Positions 60,307 to 64,000 of a DNA stretch of 64,000 nucleotides are shown here, one piece after another. Under the pieces are notes generated by a model. The model saw nothing but the letters and a program-made list of their open reading frames with translations. It had not been told where the DNA came from and ran no database searches. Made by a program: the position numbers and the translations under genes. The stretch's first letter is position 1. Every line of letters starts with the position of its first letter. Source of the DNA: Pedobacter kyungheensis (GTDB lineage Bacteria; Bacteroidota; Bacteroidia; Sphingobacteriales; Sphingobacteriaceae); assembly GCF_000812965.1 (NCBI RefSeq), contig NZ_JSYN01000015.1:1-64000 (forward strand). Reading direction: 5' to 3'.

Positions 60307-60531
60307 CTAACTGTGAATGGCTGAGCTTATAATAATTGCAATGGCAATAATAAAGGCTGCAAAAACAATAGCTAAGGCTAAATTTTGTTTTTCGAGTATT
60401 TCTTTCCAAAGATTTTCTGGCGTAATTTTTTCTATAATCCAGAATGCGATAAAAAGTACAAAAATACCCAGGATAGAGTAAACTAATGATGCAATAATGT
60501 ACTTGATGTTAATTAGTTCGTTTAAGCTCAT
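60307..60531 (-). CDS. DUF350 small membrane protein
   Basis: 74 aa with two helices (about 13-34 and 50-72: YSILGIFVLFIAFWIIEKITPENLW, LALAIVFAAFIIAIAIIISSA). The family DUF350 (E. coli YjfL is a member) often accompanies PspA- or polyamine-related genes; its function is unknown. Here it lies within the tight operon between the 57-aa peptide gene and the membrane spermidine-synthase-like gene, with spacings of 6 and 1 nt. Confidence 0.87.
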   Translation of the reverse strand: MSLNELINIKYIIASLVYSILGIFVLFIAFWIIEKITPENLWKEILEKQNLALAIVFAAFIIAIAIIISSAIHS

Positions 60532-60537
60532 AATCTT

Positions 60538-60711
60538 TTATTTATGGTAAAATCTGTTTACATGGCCTCCGTGACGGCTGGATCCATTGAATTCGGTGTT
60601 TTTTTCTACATTATCCTGGTAATAGGCATGCCCGCGCAGGCCGCTGTAACCGTAAAAGCCCAAAATAACGAGTAATACAATGAGGTAATATTTAATTGGT
60701 TTCAAATCCAT
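60538..60711 (-). CDS. 57-aa single-pass membrane peptide in the polyamine-related operon
   Basis: This small gene is easily missed. ATG at 60711 is the base next to the stop codon of the DUF4178 gene (60712-60714), and its stop TAA (60538-60540) is 6 nt before the DUF350 start. It encodes one hydrophobic helix (YYLIVLLVILGFYGY, about 8-22) and a polar, His/Asn-rich tail (GSSRHGGHVNRFYHK at the end). Position, perfect packing between two real genes and no overlap with them strongly support a real gene. Function unknown. Confidence 0.82.
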   Translation of the reverse strand: MDLKPIKYYLIVLLVILGFYGYSGLRGHAYYQDNVEKNTEFNGSSRHGGHVNRFYHK

Positions 60712-62028
60712 TTAATCTCCGTTTACAAAGGGTGAAAAATCGCTGTTGTTCCATCTTCTTTTCTCATAATTGCGCATTAAATACCAGCAAATGGCCGGGA
60801 AGATGCAAAGCAGCAGTATGGTAATCAGGGTATTGCGGATCATGCTCACATTAGTAGTAGCCCTGATATACAGGTTGTTCCGGTAAATATCTCCCGATGA
60901 TGGATATACATTTAAGTGGTACTTGCCTTTCGGTATGTCTGATAAAAGAACCGATTCTCTGGTTGAACCTTCCGACCAGCTTTCGCCATCTTCTACACCA
61001 TGGTAATATTCTATACCCTTGCTCACTTCCCAGGTTCGGTTATCGGCCTCATTAACCAGTACAATGGTAGTTTCCAGCCAGTTGTTGTCAACACCAGAAG
61101 CAATATCGAATTCAATATTGGATGATTCATCTTCAATAACAAATGAAGGCGTAATGAAAGATTTGAAAGCATCAGCACCGGCCTTGGCATCGTAGGTAAT
61201 TAAAAAATCGTCGTTTATTAATTCTTTTTCAGGTTTTACAGCACCAAAAAGCAAATGCAAAAGCAACACCGCAACTATAGCTATGCCGGTTATTTTTAAA
61301 GAAGACATCCACCTGTCGTAAGCTTTAGATGGCTGATTGGCACCAATACCAATCTGTTCCGGAAGACTGCTTTTATCAAGATTAAATGCGGTAGCAATTT
61401 CATCCTTGCTCAGGTATTCGCCAATGTAGTAATTGGTAAGGTTTTGCGATTTATTAATCACCTCTTTTACAACCATAAATGGCGGTGCGATATATTCTGT
61501 AGCCTTAACCTTTTCATTTACCACATTCCAATCCACTTCGCCAAGCATGGCTGTTACTTTTGGACTGTACCTGTTAAAAAGCTTGTACTCTACCTCTTTG
61601 TAGTCTACACTTACACCGTACGATGTAGGTTGTTTATAATCGGGCAGAAAATCTTCGCCTGCGATGAAATTCCAATGGCCATTAAATTCGGCTAAGGTAA
61701 CATAGCCCTTATCGTGGCTGGTTAAAATATATTCTCTCCAGCAGTATATTGTTTCTGCTTCCTTTTTTTCGAGGTACGCAATTACTTTTAAATCGACACC
61801 GTGGATATTGGTTGTTGAGCCAAGTTTTAAAACCGGAGCATTTTTGGGCTTTTCTAATTTTCTGTTCAGCCTTGTTTCTGCCCGGGTAAAAATGTGTAAA
61901 TACGAGAAACAAGAAGGGCAAACCACGTATTCGCTTTTGGCCGGTTCGTACAGGACAATATTTTGCCTGCATACCGAACAAGCTATTGTTTCTGACAGTT
62001 TGAAAAATGATTGAACTGAATTTTCCAT
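60712..62028 (-). CDS. DUF4178 protein with zinc ribbon and two membrane helices
   Basis: 438 aa. A zinc ribbon at the N-terminus has Cys17 and Cys20 (CSVC) and Cys37 and Cys40 (CPSC). The DUF4178 part follows from about 50 to 200 (LKVIAYLEKKEAETIYCWREYILTSHDKGYVTLAEFNGHWNFI). Helices near 243-262 and 397-420 flank a periplasmic region. It overlaps the end of the SpeD-like gene by 1 nt (TAATG) and is followed without gap by the 57-aa gene. DUF4178 genes commonly co-occur with SpeD, DUF350 and polyamine enzymes; molecular role unknown. Confidence 0.85.
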   Translation of the reverse strand: MENSVQSFFKLSETIACSVCRQNIVLYEPAKSEYVVCPSCFSYLHIFTRAETRLNRKLEKPKNAPVLKLGSTTNIHGVDLKVIAYLEKKEAETIYCWREYILTSHDKGYVTLAEFNGHWNFIAGEDFLPDYKQPTSYGVSVDYKEVEYKLFNRYSPKVTAMLGEVDWNVVNEKVKATEYIAPPFMVVKEVINKSQNLTNYYIGEYLSKDEIATAFNLDKSSLPEQIGIGANQPSKAYDRWMSSLKITGIAIVAVLLLHLLFGAVKPEKELINDDFLITYDAKAGADAFKSFITPSFVIEDESSNIEFDIASGVDNNWLETTIVLVNEADNRTWEVSKGIEYYHGVEDGESWSEGSTRESVLLSDIPKGKYHLNVYPSSGDIYRNNLYIRATTNVSMIRNTLITILLLCIFPAICWYLMRNYEKRRWNNSDFSPFVNGD

Positions 62029-62381
62029 TAACGTACAATTTCAGTTTTCTGCATTTCTTTACCTTCAAAAAAGTGCAATACAGCGTCATAAATATCCCTT
62101 ACCTTTTGGGTATTGTCTTTCTGGTAATTGGATAGAAAAATATCGAAGGTAGCCAGTTTAAACTCCGGCCAGGTATGGATAGATAGATGCGATTCGGTTA
62201 AGCAGATAACGGCCGTAAAACCTCCGTTAGGGAAGTCGTGATAAACTTCGCCAACTTTTTCAAGGTTTTGATTGGCAATTAATCCGTTAAAAAGTGCTTT
62301 ACAAGCCTGAAAAGAAGAGAGTTGTTCCGTTTTTTCAGAAGAAAATTCAGCTAATATGTGTAATCCCGGTTTATAGGTCAT
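62028..62381 (-). CDS. SpeD-like pyruvoyl-dependent decarboxylase (AdoMetDC family)
   Basis: 117 aa from the ATG at 62381 (the longer frame begins at a TTG inside the -7 box). It has the SpeD signature TESHLSIHTWPE with the self-cleavage Glu63-Ser64 pair (which makes the pyruvoyl group) and His69. Aligned to T. maritima SpeD (Ser63, His68, Cys83), the Cys83 position is Ser84 in FDIFLSNYQ, so the proton-donor Cys is absent. It may have a changed substrate or rate. It is the first gene of the operon. Confidence 0.85.
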   Translation of the reverse strand: MTYKPGLHILAEFSSEKTEQLSSFQACKALFNGLIANQNLEKVGEVYHDFPNGGFTAVICLTESHLSIHTWPEFKLATFDIFLSNYQKDNTQKVRDIYDAVLHFFEGKEMQKTEIVR

Positions 62382-62399
62382 TGAGCGTTTAGTATCTTT

Positions 62400-62407
62400 C
62401 AAAATTA
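62400..62407 (-). promoter_or_regulatory. Promoter -7 box of the polyamine-related operon
   Basis: Reads TAATTTTG on the minus strand, an exact TAnnTTTG, 18 nt before the ATG at 62381. It is the only clear promoter before the whole seven-gene run. Confidence 0.6.
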
Positions 62408-62450
62408 GAAAAGTATTTCTAATGTAAGTTATAGCAAGCGAATTTTAAGT

Positions 62451-62846
62451 TCAGATATTTTTTTCTGCTATAAAATGATCTTCAACATCTTCTTCAAGCG
62501 GGATATAAATTCTTTCCCATTCGTTGCCATCTACAATTTCCCAGGTGTGCCCAACGCCAAGGGTATCGTTTGCAATTAAGATAATGCCTGGTTCAATGAT
62601 AAAAGTTTCACCATTGCTTACCGTAAAACGAAGTTTACCTTTCAAGGTAAGTACATATTGCCGGCGTGGGGCAGGATGGGGGATTTTTTCCAGCGTTGAT
62701 ACATCGGTTTGTGCAAAGAAATGACTGGCTTTGATGTGCTGGCGGATAGGGATTTTGCCTGTTTCAAATGAACATTGTTCGTTTGCTGTATTAATTAAGC
62801 GAATGGCTTTAAGGTAATTGCGGGTGTCGGCTATTTCGGTATTCAT
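62451..62846 (-). CDS. Cupin-like domain protein
   Basis: 131 aa. An all-beta sequence with features of a small cupin: ASHFFAQTDVSTLEKIPHPAPRRQYVLTLKGKLRFTVSNGETFIIEPGIILIANDTLGVGHTWEIVDG, with a few possible metal ligands (HPAPRRQY, Glu/His). No signal peptide. Start at the ATG of 62846; an upstream frame begins with TTG. It is separate from the operon by 69 nt and transcribed in the same direction; function unknown. Confidence 0.75.
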   Translation of the reverse strand: MNTEIADTRNYLKAIRLINTANEQCSFETGKIPIRQHIKASHFFAQTDVSTLEKIPHPAPRRQYVLTLKGKLRFTVSNGETFIIEPGIILIANDTLGVGHTWEIVDGNEWERIYIPLEEDVEDHFIAEKNI

Positions 62847-62868
62847 CTGCAAATAAAAGGTATTGATT

Positions 62869-63348
62869 TTAAAATTTTAATTCAGTTTGTCCACGTTGCA
62901 TTACTTCACTTTCGTGTTGTAGCAACCATTTTTTACGCCACAGGCCGCCTGCATACCCCACCAGCTTGCCATTACTGCCAATAACCCTGTGGCAAGGTAC
63001 TACAATGGCAATGTTGTTTTTGCCATTTGCAGCGGCTATTGCGCGGATAGCGAGTGGCTGATGTGCCGAGAATTTAGCATAGGATGTGGTTTCGCCATAG
63101 GGAATAGCCAATAAATTTTGCCAAACGCCCTGCTGAAATTCCGTTCCTTTCTGTTTCATCGGGAAATCGAAATGCTGTAATTTGCCATTAAAATAATCGG
63201 TTAATTGTTGGGCAACCTTTAACGTGAGCGGATTTTCGGTTAATCCTGTAATAGCTGTCTCGGCAAAAGTTACGGCATGTACAAATTCATCATCGGCAAG
63301 GATGGTAATCTGGCCAACAGGCGATGCAATAACTGATGCGTAGTTCAT
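62869..63348 (-). CDS. ogt: Methylated-DNA-[protein]-cysteine methyltransferase (Ogt type)
   Basis: 159 aa. Removes alkyl groups from O6-alkylguanine in DNA, in one suicidal step. The active-site block IVVPCHRVIGSNGKLVGYAGGLWRKKWLLQHE and the helix-turn-helix region FQQGVWQNLLAIPYGETTSYAKFSAHQPLAIRAIAAANGKN are complete. No AdaA or methylation-regulator domain is fused, so this is an Ogt-like enzyme. Ends 22 nt before the cupin gene start. Confidence 0.95.
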   Translation of the reverse strand: MNYASVIASPVGQITILADDEFVHAVTFAETAITGLTENPLTLKVAQQLTDYFNGKLQHFDFPMKQKGTEFQQGVWQNLLAIPYGETTSYAKFSAHQPLAIRAIAAANGKNNIAIVVPCHRVIGSNGKLVGYAGGLWRKKWLLQHESEVMQRGQTELKF

Positions 63349-63434
63349 ATTTTTTCTTTTTTGCCACAGATTTCTCTGATTAACACAGATTTTGGTTTAT
63401 TTTTCTGTATCTACTGTGCTTCCGTGGCTATTTA

Positions 63435-63600
63435 TGCAATTAAAAACTATCTGTGTTTATCCTTTTTATCTGTGGTTTTAATCTTTCTGCGCCTTCAGTG
63501 CCTCTGTGGCTAATAACGCTAGTTGCAATTAAATGCTATCTGTGTTAATCCTTTTTATCTGTGGTTTTAATCTTTTTCGATGTCTGCTGTGGCTAAATTG
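63435..63600. repeat. Approximate 89-bp tandem duplication
   Basis: The region between ogt and ccmB, 336 nt, holds two adjacent copies of TGCAATTAAA..CTATCTGTGTT..ATCC then TTTTTATCTGTGGTTTTAATC, starting at 63435 and 63524. Words such as CCACAGAT and CTGTGGC (its partner) appear several times from 63365 onward. It resembles other Bacteroidota intergenic repeats. No gene is seen. Confidence 0.7.
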
Positions 63601-63671
63601 TTAATGCCCCAGATCTCAAACAAAATTACAACAATACAACAATTTAAGCATGCAATATTTATCAATAAAAG

Positions 63672-63679
63672 TATCTTTG
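63672..63679 (+). promoter_or_regulatory. Predicted -7 box for ccmB, leaderless geometry
   Basis: TATCTTTG is an exact TAnnTTTG, 5 nt before the ATG at 63685. Confidence 0.5.
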
Positions 63680-63684
63680 CGGTT

Positions 63685-64000
63685 ATGCAATTGGCCAAAG
63701 AGGTTAAATATTTAATTCACAAGGAAGTATTGTTAGAGTGGCGCTCCAAATATACCATTAACGGTGTGCTGTTATACGTGGTTTCTACCATTTTTACCTG
63801 TTATTTATCGTTTGTGAGTTTAGGAGATAAATTAACGTGGAATGCGCTTTTTTGGATTATTATGCTTTTCGCCTCGATTAACGGTGTATCTAAAAGCTTT
63901 TTGCAGGAAACCAAAGGTCAACAGCTTTACAGTTATATTTTAGCAAGCCCGGCGGCGATTTTAATCTCCAAAACGGTATACAATACCTTGCTCATGCTTG
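63685..64000 (+). CDS. ccmB: Heme exporter CcmB, partial (cut by window end)
   Basis: The first 105 codons are present. They begin MQLAKEVKYLIHKEVLLEWRSKYTINGVLLYVVSTIFTCYLSF and continue with FWIIMLFASINGVSKSFLQETKGQQLYSYILASPAAILISK, which matches CcmB, the membrane subunit of the ABC transporter for heme delivery to cytochrome c maturation. Two membrane helices are visible so far (about 25-45 and 57-73). The rest is outside the window. Confidence 0.82.
   Translation, partial: MQLAKEVKYLIHKEVLLEWRSKYTINGVLLYVVSTIFTCYLSFVSLGDKLTWNALFWIIMLFASINGVSKSFLQETKGQQLYSYILASPAAILISKTVYNTLLML

Overview
The window looks like chromosomal DNA from a Bacteroidota bacterium of the Pedobacter / Sphingobacteriaceae type. 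Four things point there. Many genes are preceded by the TAnnTTTG -7 box of this phylum. The gldA/gldFG and gldC genes are phylum markers. Families such as DUF4397, DUF3810, DUF2339/DUF3999 and the CAP and ThuA lipoproteins have typical Bacteroidota forms. AT-rich intergenic spaces carry many short dispersed repeats. I see no rRNA, tRNA, CRISPR array, transposase or prophage gene.

Layout. 0.1-10.4 kb: aromatic amino-acid catabolism (aromatic amino acid hydroxylase, hppD, hmgA, a fumarylacetoacetase-type hydrolase, a flavin reductase) mixed with small unrelated genes. 10.7-16.1 kb: GtrA, a CAP protein, an SDR with an AraC-type regulator, ThuA, a duplicated-domain lipoprotein and a 2H phosphoesterase. 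16.2-20.1 kb: glyS, a 111-bp tandem repeat array, and a subtilase whose stop codon overlaps the start of a 67-aa gene resembling a free-standing subtilisin propeptide. 20.3-23.1 kb: a membrane protein / histidine kinase / LuxR-type regulator operon. 23.3-33.1 kb: a glycerophosphodiesterase, gldA, three outer-membrane barrel genes, gldF-gldG, dnaN, paired DUF4397 lipoproteins and a DedA protein. 33.5-52.6 kb: mostly minus-strand genes, including a zinc phospholipase C-like protein, the DUF3999/DUF2339 pair, an M28 peptidase, an LLM oxidoreductase, hscA, a glycosyltransferase, miaE, DUF3810, a YoeB toxin with antitoxin, and dihydroorotase. 52.9-55.4 kb: a DEAD-box helicase, gldC and small membrane proteins. 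56.1-62.4 kb: a seven-gene, tightly overlapped minus-strand operon. 62.4-64 kb: a cupin, an alkylguanine-DNA methyltransferase and the start of ccmB.

The most interesting system is the 56.1-62.4 kb operon. In order of transcription it encodes a SpeD-like pyruvoyl decarboxylase, a zinc-ribbon DUF4178 membrane protein, an unreported 57-aa membrane peptide, a DUF350 membrane protein, a membrane-fused spermidine-synthase-like enzyme, a Tat-signal lipoprotein FAD oxidoreductase and a multi-pass protein with conserved-looking intramembrane His motifs. Together these suggest synthesis of a polyamine-like molecule at the membrane followed by its oxidation on the periplasmic side. The SpeD-like protein keeps the Glu-Ser processing site but has Ser where the catalytic Cys is expected, so its substrate may not be S-adenosylmethionine.

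A second theme is repeat biology. Two tandem arrays about 29 kb apart (110 and about 111 bp periods) share a CTTAGGTGTCTAAGGTGG core, and single modules of these arrays occur elsewhere, including next to promoters and stop codons. A third theme is promoter placement: several housekeeping genes have an exact TAnnTTTG box only 4-8 nt before their ATG, which implies leaderless or nearly leaderless mRNAs.
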